From an uncultured Bacilli bacterium (GTDB lineage Bacteria; Bacillota_I; Bacilli_A; RF39; UBA660): 58,026 nt of DNA. The notes under the pieces are model-generated. The model searched no databases, was not told the DNA's origin, and saw only the letters and a program-made list of their open reading frames with translations. The number at the start of each line of letters is the position of its first letter. Within the stretch, counting starts at the first letter, position 1. Shown here in pieces: positions 8,205 to 15,655 of this stretch. A program made the translations under genes and the position numbers. The stretch is from contig CAKPAL010000001.1 in the NCBI GenBank assembly GCA_934132925.1, forward strand, positions 1-58,026. Reading direction: 5' to 3'.

Positions 8205-9542
8205 ATGGATGAGATGTTTACCCAGATAGATTTTGGTCCGCTAAAACCTTTCTTGGAAAATGATGATATTACCGATATTTCTTATAGTAATAATGGTCAG
8301 GTTTGGTTAAAGAGTTTATCACAAGGTGTATATAGAGTAGAGAACACTGGTATTGATAATCCTTTAATGGAAAAGATAGCGTTTCAGTGTGCTAATACAA
8401 TGGGAAAGTCATTCAATATGGCAAATCCATTTCTAGATGCTGAATCAGCTGAATTAAGAATGAACTTCGTTCATGATTCGATAGCTAAGAATGGTATTGC
8501 AGTACTTATAAGAAAAACCCCAGCAAAAATTAGATTACAAAAAGAAAAAATAATTGCAGATGATTATATAAGACTTAATATTCATGACTTTTTACTTAAG
8601 TGTGTTGAAGGCCATTGTAACATATTAGTAAGTGGTGAAACTGGTTCAGGTAAAACAGAGTTTATTAAGTATTTGGCTGCTCATACAAAAGAAAATGAGA
8701 AAATAATAACAATAGAGGATACTTTAGAGTTACACTTAGATAAGATATTTCCTCATAGAGATATTGTGGCTATGAAGACTAATAATATTGCTTCATACTC
8801 AGATGTTCTTGTTACTTGTATGAGACAGAATCCTAGATGGATTTTATTATCCGAGGTAAGAAGTGCTGAAGCGGTTATGGCTGTTCGTAATAGTATTTCT
8901 TCAGGACATAATATTTTATCTACTATTCATGCTGATAAAGCAGAATCTATTCCTAGTAGATTATATAGTTTGCTTGAAACTAATCAGGATGTTAGTCAAT
9001 TTTTGACTACTATTCATAGATATGTTCAACTTGGTGTACATATTAAGGCTTATTATAGTCAAAAGTATAAGAATTTTCATAGGGAGGTTTCTGAAGTAGT
9101 AGAATTTTATGTTACTGATGATAATAAACCAGAATATAAGATTCTTTATAGAAAGACTCCTGATGGTCATGAGACTACTGCTAATCCTAGTAAGCATTTA
9201 TTAGACTATTTGGAAAGTCAGGGTGTAATAATGCCTCCAGATATTCTTGTTAAAGAAGAATTTAAGGATGGCAGTGTTAATAATGAGACTAATGATTTTG
9301 TGGTAGATAATAGCAGTACAGTTAGTAATACTCAGGTACCTAGTACTGCTAATGTACAAAGTAATGTTGTTAGTCAAGGTCAAAGTATTTTGAGTGGTAT
9401 TGCTAATCAATATCAGAATATGCAGTCTGGACAAGCTATGAAAAATACTGTTAATCAAAATGTTAATAGTATTCCAAATATTTATGGTGCACAGACTATA
9501 ACTCCTAGTGGAGTAAATGTGATGAGTATAAATAATAGTTAA
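8205..9542 (+). CDS. cpaF: CpaF/TadA-like secretion ATPase
   Basis: A 445-residue cytosolic hexameric ATPase of the VirB11/PulE superfamily that powers Tad pilus assembly. The Walker A motif GETGSGKT lies at about residues 144-151, the Asp/Glu-box region follows at TIEDTLEL, Walker B-like WILLSEVRSAEA near 225, and the His box STIHADKAESIPSRL near 247. The catalytic core ends near residue 350. The remaining 90 or so residues form an Asn/Gln/Ser-rich low-complexity tail unusual for CpaF. The start follows AAGGAGGG. No separate VirB11 is encoded with the downstream VirB genes, so this enzyme could serve both halves; that is inference. Confidence 0.92.
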   Translation: MDEMFTQIDFGPLKPFLENDDITDISYSNNGQVWLKSLSQGVYRVENTGIDNPLMEKIAFQCANTMGKSFNMANPFLDAESAELRMNFVHDSIAKNGIAVLIRKTPAKIRLQKEKIIADDYIRLNIHDFLLKCVEGHCNILVSGETGSGKTEFIKYLAAHTKENEKIITIEDTLELHLDKIFPHRDIVAMKTNNIASYSDVLVTCMRQNPRWILLSEVRSAEAVMAVRNSISSGHNILSTIHADKAESIPSRLYSLLETNQDVSQFLTTIHRYVQLGVHIKAYYSQKYKNFHREVSEVVEFYVTDDNKPEYKILYRKTPDGHETTANPSKHLLDYLESQGVIMPPDILVKEEFKDGSVNNETNDFVVDNSSTVSNTQVPSTANVQSNVVSQGQSILSGIANQYQNMQSGQAMKNTVNQNVNSIPNIYGAQTITPSGVNVMSINNS

Positions 9543-9556
9543 GGGTAGGTGATATA

Positions 9557-10450
9557 ATGGAAATAGTTTTGATAGGAGTTATTATAATATTTATAATATC
9601 TTATCGTACAAAACAAGGTGAATCTGTATATAAGTTTATTTCAGAAACTGCTGTTAATACTTATAGAAAATTGGAACCTTACTCCTTTAAAGTAATGAGA
9701 GATAAAGTAAAAGAACTAGGACTAGAATATACACCTAGACAATACTTATTTCAAATACTAGCTTTTGCTGGATTATCTGGTGGAATAAGTTATCTATACT
9801 TTTATAATATATTTATAAGTGTCGGTTATATCTTAATAGCGGTATCTTTTATACCTTATATAACTTATTTAAGATGTAAAAGACAGTATAGTGAGTATTT
9901 ATTTGAACAAGTACAGGTATATTGTACTAATACGATAATGGAGTTTGCTACTACTGGGGCTTTTGTTAAGTCATTAGAGGGAGTAGTAGAATCAGGTATA
10001 TTGGAAGAACCTTTGGTATCTGATGTTAAGACAATGATAGCTTTATCTTATGAGAAGGGTGATGTCTATGATTCAATTAAGTATATGGATACTAAGTATC
10101 CATACTATATGGTTAAGAATATGCACCAATTATTCTTACAGGTAACTAAAGAGGGTGCTAAGGATACAGAAGAAACTTTTGAGAATATGTTATCTGATAT
10201 TGATATTTTAGTTGAAGGTGTATATAGAGATAGGACAGATAGAGCAGCCTTTCATAAGCAATTTATTACTTTTGGTGTTGCTTTATATGGTATGGTTGCA
10301 CTTATACAACTTTTGATAGGTCAAGAAACTTATATTGCTATGATAGATAATTTATTAATTAGATTATTTGTTCATGGGGTAGTAATAATTAATAGTTGTT
10401 TTCTCTTGAATGGAGAAAAATATTACAACGAGAATGTAGGTGCTGAATAA
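9557..10450 (+). CDS. tadB: TadB-like platform protein (T2SSF domain)
   Basis: A 297-residue integral membrane protein with hydrophobic segments near residues 1-15, 72-92, 95-110, 240-262 and 270-288, bracketing a cytosolic helical region (about 110-235). This is the T2SSF/GspF-like platform arrangement of TadB, which couples the CpaF ATPase to pilin insertion. TadB and TadC normally occur as an adjacent pair, and the next gene starts on the last base of this stop codon. AGGTGATATA precedes the ATG. Confidence 0.82.
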   Translation: MEIVLIGVIIIFIISYRTKQGESVYKFISETAVNTYRKLEPYSFKVMRDKVKELGLEYTPRQYLFQILAFAGLSGGISYLYFYNIFISVGYILIAVSFIPYITYLRCKRQYSEYLFEQVQVYCTNTIMEFATTGAFVKSLEGVVESGILEEPLVSDVKTMIALSYEKGDVYDSIKYMDTKYPYYMVKNMHQLFLQVTKEGAKDTEETFENMLSDIDILVEGVYRDRTDRAAFHKQFITFGVALYGMVALIQLLIGQETYIAMIDNLLIRLFVHGVVIINSCFLLNGEKYYNENVGAE

Positions 10451-11241
10451 TGTATTTAGAGCTTATTATAGTTACAGTTATTGTCTTCTATATATTTATT
10501 GTTAATAAGAAGATAAAGACTTCATTCTTTAGTAGTAATAGTAAACTATGTAATATTTTGAAAGAGAAAGATTATGATTTTCTATTAATTGCTAAATATG
10601 GTGATAGGGTATATGATCCTAATGAAGTATTTATGAAAAGAGTTAGAAATGGTGTTTTAATGGCTATTGGTTTAATATTTGTATTTATTTCTAATATGAG
10701 TTATTTAGCTGTTATTATTGCTTTAGTAATTGGTTATATAACTTTTAAGTATCAATATATCGGATTAAAAAGATGGTATAAAAGTCATTTGAATTATATT
10801 GATTCATTACTTCCATATTATTTGAAGACATTAGAGGTATTAATTCATCATTATACTGTACCAGTAGCTCTTGCTAAGAGTGTTGATGATGCTCCTGAAG
10901 TATTTAAACCAGGGCTTAAGAAAATGCTTAGTAAGATAGAGGCTGGCGATCAATCTATTGATCCTTATATGGATTTTGCTAAGGAGTATCCAGTAAGAGA
11001 TTCAATGAGAATGATGAGACTATTATATAGATTAGGGCTTGGTGAACAAGAAAAGAAGCATCAACAATTAGTATCGTTTTCTAGATCAGTATCTTCTCTT
11101 CAGGCTAAGGCTAGAGAAATGAAATACAAGGCTAGACTTGATACAATGGAAAAGAAAACTTTAGTAATGATGGTTGTTACTGGAGCAGGTTCTTTAATAC
11201 TATTATTGATTTCAATCTTTATGCTGATAACATCAGTATAA
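10450..11241 (+). CDS. tadC: TadC-like platform protein (T2SSF domain)
   Basis: A 263-residue membrane protein with two central helices (about residues 74-104), a cytosolic helical segment containing paired motifs such as LPYYLKTLEVLIHH and AGDQSIDPYMDFAKEYP, and a C-terminal helix (about 240-262). It is the second T2SSF-domain partner of the Tad inner-membrane platform. The ATG overlaps the TadB stop (TAATG), implying translational coupling. T2SSF platform proteins dimerise in the membrane above the ATPase; the specific TadC assignment comes from order and length. Confidence 0.8.
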   Translation: MYLELIIVTVIVFYIFIVNKKIKTSFFSSNSKLCNILKEKDYDFLLIAKYGDRVYDPNEVFMKRVRNGVLMAIGLIFVFISNMSYLAVIIALVIGYITFKYQYIGLKRWYKSHLNYIDSLLPYYLKTLEVLIHHYTVPVALAKSVDDAPEVFKPGLKKMLSKIEAGDQSIDPYMDFAKEYPVRDSMRMMRLLYRLGLGEQEKKHQQLVSFSRSVSSLQAKAREMKYKARLDTMEKKTLVMMVVTGAGSLILLLISIFMLITSV

Positions 11242-11298
11242 ATTTTTGGAATATATCAAAAAGAATAAAAAAATGTATATAAGAAAGAAGGTGAAATG

Positions 11299-11454
11299 AT
11301 GAAAGAAGCAACTGGTGAGGTATCAATGACAGTTATTACGATTGTACTTTTAGTAGCTGTATTAGCTATTGGTATGTTTTTATTTGGTAGAGAGAATTCT
11401 ATTGGCAGAAACTGGATAGAGGATAAATTCAATAATATGATGTATCCAAAATAA
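11299..11454 (+). CDS. Flp-like minimal pilin
   Basis: A 51-residue protein, preceded by AAGGTG at correct spacing; an adjacent ATG at 11296 would add one Met. A short polar leader (MKEATGEVSMT) is followed by a continuous hydrophobic helix (about residues 12-30) and a short charged tail. This is the size and plan of Flp pilins of Tad systems, and it lies right after tadC. The glycine in the leader could mark prepilin-peptidase cleavage, but the usual Glu at +5 is not in register and no TadV/CpaA peptidase is found in the window. It is likely the major subunit of the Tad-like filament; experimental support is absent. Confidence 0.68.
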   Translation: MKEATGEVSMTVITIVLLVAVLAIGMFLFGRENSIGRNWIEDKFNNMMYPK

Positions 11455-11482
11455 TGATTAAGATTAAAGTGGGTGAAAATTA

Positions 11483-11929
11483 ATGAGAGATTCAGTTGGT
11501 GGAACATTTATGATATATGTGCTTATTGTCTTTCTAGCTGTTTATATTGTCTTTGTAGCAGTAGCATTTAATTATGCTAGGGCATTTAGAGTAAAAGATA
11601 AAATAATGGATATTATCGAACAGAATGAAGGTATTAGTGATTTTAGTAATACTTCAGGAGAGATTGGGCAAATAGAGTCTTATTTGAATAAGATATCATA
11701 TAGAGTAAATGGTATAAGTGAAAGTAAATGTAGTGGTTTTGATTATATAAATGAAGAAAGAGGTTATTGCATAGCTAAAAAGACTAGCAGTGGTCAAATT
11801 GATGATAGTATTACTAATGAATACTATAAGGTTAGAACTTTTGTTTATATAGAATTTCCATTTTTAAAATTACAATTTACTATACCTATAAATGGTGAAA
11901 CTAGAAGAGTAGATAAGATTACTAGTTAA
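11483..11929 (+). CDS. TadE-like minor pilin
   Basis: A 148-residue protein whose N-terminus (RDSVGGTFMIYVLIVFLAVY) resembles TadE/TadF leaders: a short charged segment, then a 20-residue membrane helix (about residues 9-29), followed by an extracytoplasmic domain with one Cys pair (SKCSGFDYINEERGYC). TadE-like proteins are minor pilins of Tad systems. GGGTGAAAA precedes the ATG 28 bp after the Flp-like gene. A second, longer protein with the same topology lies at 6458-7327. Confidence 0.7.
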   Translation: MRDSVGGTFMIYVLIVFLAVYIVFVAVAFNYARAFRVKDKIMDIIEQNEGISDFSNTSGEIGQIESYLNKISYRVNGISESKCSGFDYINEERGYCIAKKTSSGQIDDSITNEYYKVRTFVYIEFPFLKLQFTIPINGETRRVDKITS

Positions 11930-11946
11930 AGAAAGGATAAAAAGTT

Positions 11947-12948
11947 ATGGATACAGTAGTAGCAAATAAATATAGTAGTATATTAAATGAACTTAATATA
12001 GAAGTATCTAAAAAAATAGAGGGTGAGTTTGAAGCAAGTGAAATTATTAATACTTTTCAAAATTACTTCTTTAATAAAATGTTTTTAGATATTACTGCAA
12101 TTAAGAATTATAAAGATTTAACTAATTTGCAAAAATTATCAATGGGTATTAATATGGATAAAGTAATACTTCTTTTAGATGCTGAAGATCCTATAAGTGA
12201 TTCTAGTTTCTTTCTATCTAAATTAGTAGGTATGGGAATATATAATTTTACCAAAGATAAGAATAATTTAATGTATCTATATACTAATCCTAATCTTTAT
12301 AGGGATGTTGCTTATTTACAAAATGTCTCATTAAGTGAAGAACATAAGGAGTTATCTGGTAATCAGTCAGTTCAAAAGAGGGTTTTAGGTATTAAAAATG
12401 TTACAGATTCTGCTGGTGCTACTAGTTTGATATTTATGCTTAAAAAAGTATTAAATGAACAATATAATGTTATGGCTTTAGAATTAGATAAGAGAGATTT
12501 TACTTATTTTAATGATAAGAATATGATTAGTATTAGAGAAGCAGAATTGGAAAGTAATATAAATAGATATAATGCGGAAGTATTTTTAGTTGATTTAAAT
12601 AATGTTAAAAAGGAGTCTTCTTGTACTGATGTGTTGTATTTGGTTGAACCTTCTACTTTGAAATTGAATAAGTTAATGACAATTAATCCAAGAATACTTA
12701 ATGAACTTAGAGATAAGAAAGTAGTATTAAATAAGAGTCTTTTATCAGAAGATGATATTGCTGATTTTGAAGCAGAATCAGGAATAAAGGTATTCTTTAA
12801 TATGCCTCCAGTTAATGATAAGAAGGATAATAGCAAGAAATTGTCAAAATTACTTGGTATGCTTGGTTATGTAAAAGTAGTTAGTACTGATGATGAAGAG
12901 GAAGATGAAAAGAAAAAAAGCATTTTTGATTTATTTAGATTTAAATAA
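11947..12948 (+). CDS. CpaE-like protein with degenerate P-loop
   Basis: A 333-residue soluble protein closing the Tad-like half. The layout matches CpaE/TadZ, the MinD/ParA-like proteins that localise Tad machines: an N-terminal receiver-like region, then a nucleotide-binding-like domain. Around residue 150 the deviant Walker A position reads VTDSAGATSLIFMLKK. The signature lysines of KGGxGKT are both missing, so ATP hydrolysis is doubtful. Further on, VFLVDLNNV occupies the place of Walker B. The last 20 residues are highly acidic then basic (DDEEEDEKKKS). The CpaE call rests on operon position and on the degenerate loop, so it is moderately certain. A strong terminator follows. Confidence 0.6.
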   Translation: MDTVVANKYSSILNELNIEVSKKIEGEFEASEIINTFQNYFFNKMFLDITAIKNYKDLTNLQKLSMGINMDKVILLLDAEDPISDSSFFLSKLVGMGIYNFTKDKNNLMYLYTNPNLYRDVAYLQNVSLSEEHKELSGNQSVQKRVLGIKNVTDSAGATSLIFMLKKVLNEQYNVMALELDKRDFTYFNDKNMISIREAELESNINRYNAEVFLVDLNNVKKESSCTDVLYLVEPSTLKLNKLMTINPRILNELRDKKVVLNKSLLSEDDIADFEAESGIKVFFNMPPVNDKKDNSKKLSKLLGMLGYVKVVSTDDEEEDEKKKSIFDLFRFK

Positions 12949-12970
12949 AAAAAGTGTATATATTTTACAA

Positions 12971-13006
12971 AGATAAAAGTAAAATAATTGACTTTTATCT
13001 TTTTTT
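12971..13006 (+). terminator. Intrinsic terminator ending the Tad-like half
   Basis: Perfect 10-bp stem AGATAAAAGT (12971-12980) with ACTTTTATCT (12991-13000), a 10-nt loop and seven T residues. It separates the Tad-like genes from the VirB2-like gene. Confidence 0.9.
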
Positions 13007-13016
13007 AGTGTATGAT
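12988..13016 (+). promoter_or_regulatory. Promoter of the VirB2-like pilin gene, nested in the terminator
   Basis: TTGACT (12988-12993) in the loop and right arm of the terminator, a 17-bp spacer and TATGAT (13011-13016). The ATG at 13042 follows 26 bp after the -10 box. The overlap allows the secretion half to be expressed independently of the Tad half. Confidence 0.65.
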
Positions 13017-13041
13017 ATATTTAGATTTAAGGAGGGAAATT

Positions 13042-13374
13042 ATGTATTTATTAGCAGGAACAGATATTTGTGGTAATCCTAGCTTAGCACCTTTATGGAA
13101 TATTGTAGGAACAGTAATAAATATTATTTGGATAGGAGTACCTATATTATTAATTATATTAGGGTCTATTGATTTAGGTAAAGCAGTAATTTCAAGTAAA
13201 GAAGATGAAGTTAAGAAAGCTAAAAAATCACTTTTAAATAGACTTATTTATGCTGTACTTGTTTTCTGTGTAGTTTGGATTGTTCAAATAGTAATGGATG
13301 CAATTAGCAAAATTGGTATTGAAGGAACAGATACTACTTCATGGGCAAATTGTTGGAAACAAATAAGATCTTAA
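13042..13374 (+). CDS. VirB2/TrbC-like pilin
   Basis: A 110-residue protein with two hydrophobic segments (about residues 20-42 and 70-95) around a short charged loop containing KAVISSKEDEVKKAKKSL. This hairpin topology is typical of VirB2/TrbC pilins of type IV secretion systems. An ATG at 13012 would add ten residues, but AAGGAGGG at 13029-13036 is placed for ATG 13042. No cleavable signal peptide is obvious. The helical hairpin is clearly related to the C-terminus of the protein at 14599-15642, which is one of two copies in the locus. The gene stands alone between a promoter and a terminator, as expected for an abundant structural subunit. Confidence 0.72.
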   Translation: MYLLAGTDICGNPSLAPLWNIVGTVINIIWIGVPILLIILGSIDLGKAVISSKEDEVKKAKKSLLNRLIYAVLVFCVVWIVQIVMDAISKIGIEGTDTTSWANCWKQIRS

Positions 13375-13387
13375 TTATAAATATTTT

Positions 13388-13414
13388 AGAAATCATGAAA
13401 AAATGATTTCTTTT
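13388..13414 (+). terminator. Terminator after the VirB2-like gene (copy 1 of an identical stem)
   Basis: AGAAATCAT (13388-13396) pairs perfectly with ATGATTTCT (13403-13411) over a 6-nt loop, followed by TTTT. The same 9-bp stem recurs at 14506-14529. Confidence 0.85.
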
Positions 13415-13452
13415 GTTAATTGATGTAAAATAGAAATAATGGAGGTGCAGTA

Positions 13453-13713
13453 ATGGAAAATAACAAATTAGTAGTTAATGGAGAAAATGGTAATAAAATT
13501 ACTTTAAATGTTATAGATATTATAGCAATCAAGGAATTAAATAAAGAATATATTATATATACAATCGAAGGAGATAGTAGTGATAATATATATGCTTCAA
13601 TTTTTGTTGAAGATGAAACTTCATATACTATCAAGACAATAGAAAATGATGATGAATGGGAAATCGTTCAAAATATAATTAATGAGATGAGTTCAAAGCA
13701 AGAGGGGGATTAG
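13453..13713 (+). CDS. DUF1292 (YrzB-like) small protein
   Basis: An 86-residue acidic soluble protein matching the DUF1292 pattern: EYIIYTIEGD, NIYASIFVEDE, and a C-terminal DDEWEIVQNIINEM. The family is widespread in Bacillota and uncharacterised, and members are often encoded next to RNA- or nucleotide-metabolism genes. GGAGGTG precedes the ATG. It forms a two-gene cassette with the coiled-coil gene that starts three bases after its stop. Identical hairpin terminators bound the cassette on both sides. Any role in secretion is unknown; it may simply have been inserted between the pilin genes. Confidence 0.8.
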   Translation: MENNKLVVNGENGNKITLNVIDIIAIKELNKEYIIYTIEGDSSDNIYASIFVEDETSYTIKTIENDDEWEIVQNIINEMSSKQEGD

Positions 13714-13716
13714 GAA

Positions 13717-14454
13717 ATGTATAGTACAGAGCAACTATTAGATATGTTAAACAAAAAGTTAGAAGATTATAAATTGGAAGCTACCGAATTAGAAGAAGCT
13801 GCAGATAAATCAGTTAATCCAAGTGAATATAGAATGACAGTAGAATATATTAAAAATAAATATAAAACTGCTGAAAAAATAAAGTATATAGAAAATGTAA
13901 TATCAAATACTGAAAAAAGAATGAATAATTTGCAAAGTATTGATAATAATATTGGTTCAAATATAAGAGATAAAGCAATAATTAGAAATCTTGGATATAT
14001 GCATAGTGGAAGTCAAGAAAGAATAGCAAGATTAAAAAACAAAACTGGATTAATTCAAGAAAAGCAAAGAAAGTTTGCTGATAAAAAATATAATATAATA
14101 ACAAGGCGAATAGAAAAACAAGCTGAAATATCAGGTGAATTAAAAAAAACTCATATACAAGAACATAATACACAAGAACAAATTGATGATATACCAGATA
14201 AAATAGAAAATTATGAACAAAAATTGGATGACTGGAGATCGTTAGGATTATTTGGATTATTTAGTGGTAAGGAGTTACCAAATTTTGTGAAAAAGACTTT
14301 AGTTTTTGGCTATACTGTTAGTAGTTATGCTAAAAAATCTGTTTTGTGTGCTCGACTATTAAGATTAAAAAGTAAGAAGGCAATTTATGAAGAAATAAAC
14401 AAAAGAGTTCTTTATCGTGAGGCAAATATAATAAATAGTGGAAAAGTAAAATAA
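13717..14454 (+). CDS. Coiled-coil protein of unknown function
   Basis: A 245-residue, Lys/Glu-rich protein predicted to be largely coiled coil between about residues 1 and 175, with a more hydrophobic C-terminal third (GLFGLFSGKELPNFVKKTL). There is no signal peptide or confident membrane segment. It starts three bases after the DUF1292 stop, behind GAGGGGGAT, so the two are cotranslated. I do not recognise a family. Position inside the secretion locus suggests a scaffold, chaperone or even a substrate, but nothing in the sequence settles this. Confidence 0.6.
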   Translation: MYSTEQLLDMLNKKLEDYKLEATELEEAADKSVNPSEYRMTVEYIKNKYKTAEKIKYIENVISNTEKRMNNLQSIDNNIGSNIRDKAIIRNLGYMHSGSQERIARLKNKTGLIQEKQRKFADKKYNIITRRIEKQAEISGELKKTHIQEHNTQEQIDDIPDKIENYEQKLDDWRSLGLFGLFSGKELPNFVKKTLVFGYTVSSYAKKSVLCARLLRLKSKKAIYEEINKRVLYREANIINSGKVK

Positions 14455-14505
14455 TTTTAATACTTTTTATAATATGTATAATTGTTATTGAAGATGATAT
14501 TTAAA

Positions 14506-14534
14506 AGAAATCATAAAAAAATGATTTCTTTTTT
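14506..14534 (+). terminator. Terminator after the coiled-coil gene (copy 2 of an identical stem)
   Basis: AGAAATCAT (14506-14514) pairs with ATGATTTCT (14521-14529), followed by a T run to 14534. The stem is identical to the one at 13388-13411. Confidence 0.88.
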
Positions 14535-14544
14535 ACTTTTTGTA

Positions 14545-14553
14545 TGCTATAAT
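14545..14553 (+). promoter_or_regulatory. Extended -10 promoter for the VirB6-VirB4 transcription unit
   Basis: TGCTATAAT: a perfect TATAAT (14548-14553) with TG at the extended -10 position, just after the terminator at 14506-14534 and 45 bp before the next start codon. No convincing -35 box is seen. Confidence 0.55.
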
Positions 14554-14598
14554 TAGGTTATAGTGATTTATTGTGCTTGATTGGAGTGAAAAAGTAAA

Positions 14599-15642
14599 AT
14601 GAGAAAGAAAATATTATTAAGTTTAACTATTATTATATCAATGATTGTGGGTGTTAATAGTGTTATGGCTGCTACTGAACTTACTTGTGTTTACAAGAAA
14701 GGAGTTGCGGTTTTTGGGCAACCTGCTGTTAAAATTGTTCAATATGATGATGGTACTAAAAAAGTATATATAAATAAGAAAGAAAAAGAACCAGATGTTG
14801 ATAGTGAATCATGGCTTTCTGCTTCAAGGGCAAAAGTTACTGAGGAATTGTCATCTTGTCCAAAATATATAAATTATAAAGATGGAACAGTTATTTTTAA
14901 TAAAGAAAAAAAATCTGGCTATACGGAATTAATTAAAGAATCTAATACAATACCAGAAGTTGATAAAACATATTCAAATATTCATGATATACCTGATATA
15001 AAAAATACTACTTGGTTGAAAGAATGTACATACAGAAAAGTTGGTGGAGATGATTATATTTTCTTGTTTTTTAATAATGATAAAATGAAGTTATTTCATG
15101 GTATTTCTGATGTAACCGAAACTGTTGGAAATCATGCTATTGGTATGACATCAAATGATATTAAACTTGATGATTTGCTAAAGACTTATAATAAAAGCAA
15201 TTCTTGTCCGAATGCTGTATATATTAATAGTAAAATATCTTCAGGTTTTACTGCAGCAACTATTACAACTTATTCATTAAAGAATGATAATGGTGCAACA
15301 TTTTTACTTAATAGGACACAAAATGGAGAAAGTACATCTGAAGATCCTGTAGATGATGATTCATGTGATTTATTTGACAAAGATTTAATAGATTTTATTA
15401 ATAAAATAATGCAATGGATAAGAATATTCGTTCCAATTTTATTAATTGGTTTAGGAATATTGGATTTTACAAAGGCAGTTTTTTCAAAGAGTGAAGATGA
15501 TATGAAAAAATCAAGAGAGAAATTTATTAAAAGGGTTATAGCAGCGGTAGCAGTATTTTTGGTTCCGATGTTTGTTAATTTAATTTTAGATTTAGCTAAT
15601 AGTGTATGGAGTTGGATTAATCCAAATACTTGTATTAAATAG
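14599..15642 (+). CDS. Secreted-domain protein fused to a VirB2-like helical hairpin
   Basis: A 347-residue protein with a signal peptide (cleavage expected near VMA/A, about residue 25), a roughly 225-residue extracytoplasmic domain with several cysteines, and a C-terminal pair of membrane helices (about residues 273-292 and 312-335). The hairpin FVPILLIGLGILDFTKAVFS followed by KSEDDMKKSREKFIKR is closely similar to the VirB2-like protein at 13042-13374. The result looks like a pilin domain carrying an ectodomain. GGAGTGAAA precedes the ATG. It heads the operon VirB6-PrgI-VirB4. The role of the ectodomain is unknown. Confidence 0.7.
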   Translation: MRKKILLSLTIIISMIVGVNSVMAATELTCVYKKGVAVFGQPAVKIVQYDDGTKKVYINKKEKEPDVDSESWLSASRAKVTEELSSCPKYINYKDGTVIFNKEKKSGYTELIKESNTIPEVDKTYSNIHDIPDIKNTTWLKECTYRKVGGDDYIFLFFNNDKMKLFHGISDVTETVGNHAIGMTSNDIKLDDLLKTYNKSNSCPNAVYINSKISSGFTAATITTYSLKNDNGATFLLNRTQNGESTSEDPVDDDSCDLFDKDLIDFINKIMQWIRIFVPILLIGLGILDFTKAVFSKSEDDMKKSREKFIKRVIAAVAVFLVPMFVNLILDLANSVWSWINPNTCIK

Positions 15643-15655
15643 GAGGTGAATAATT

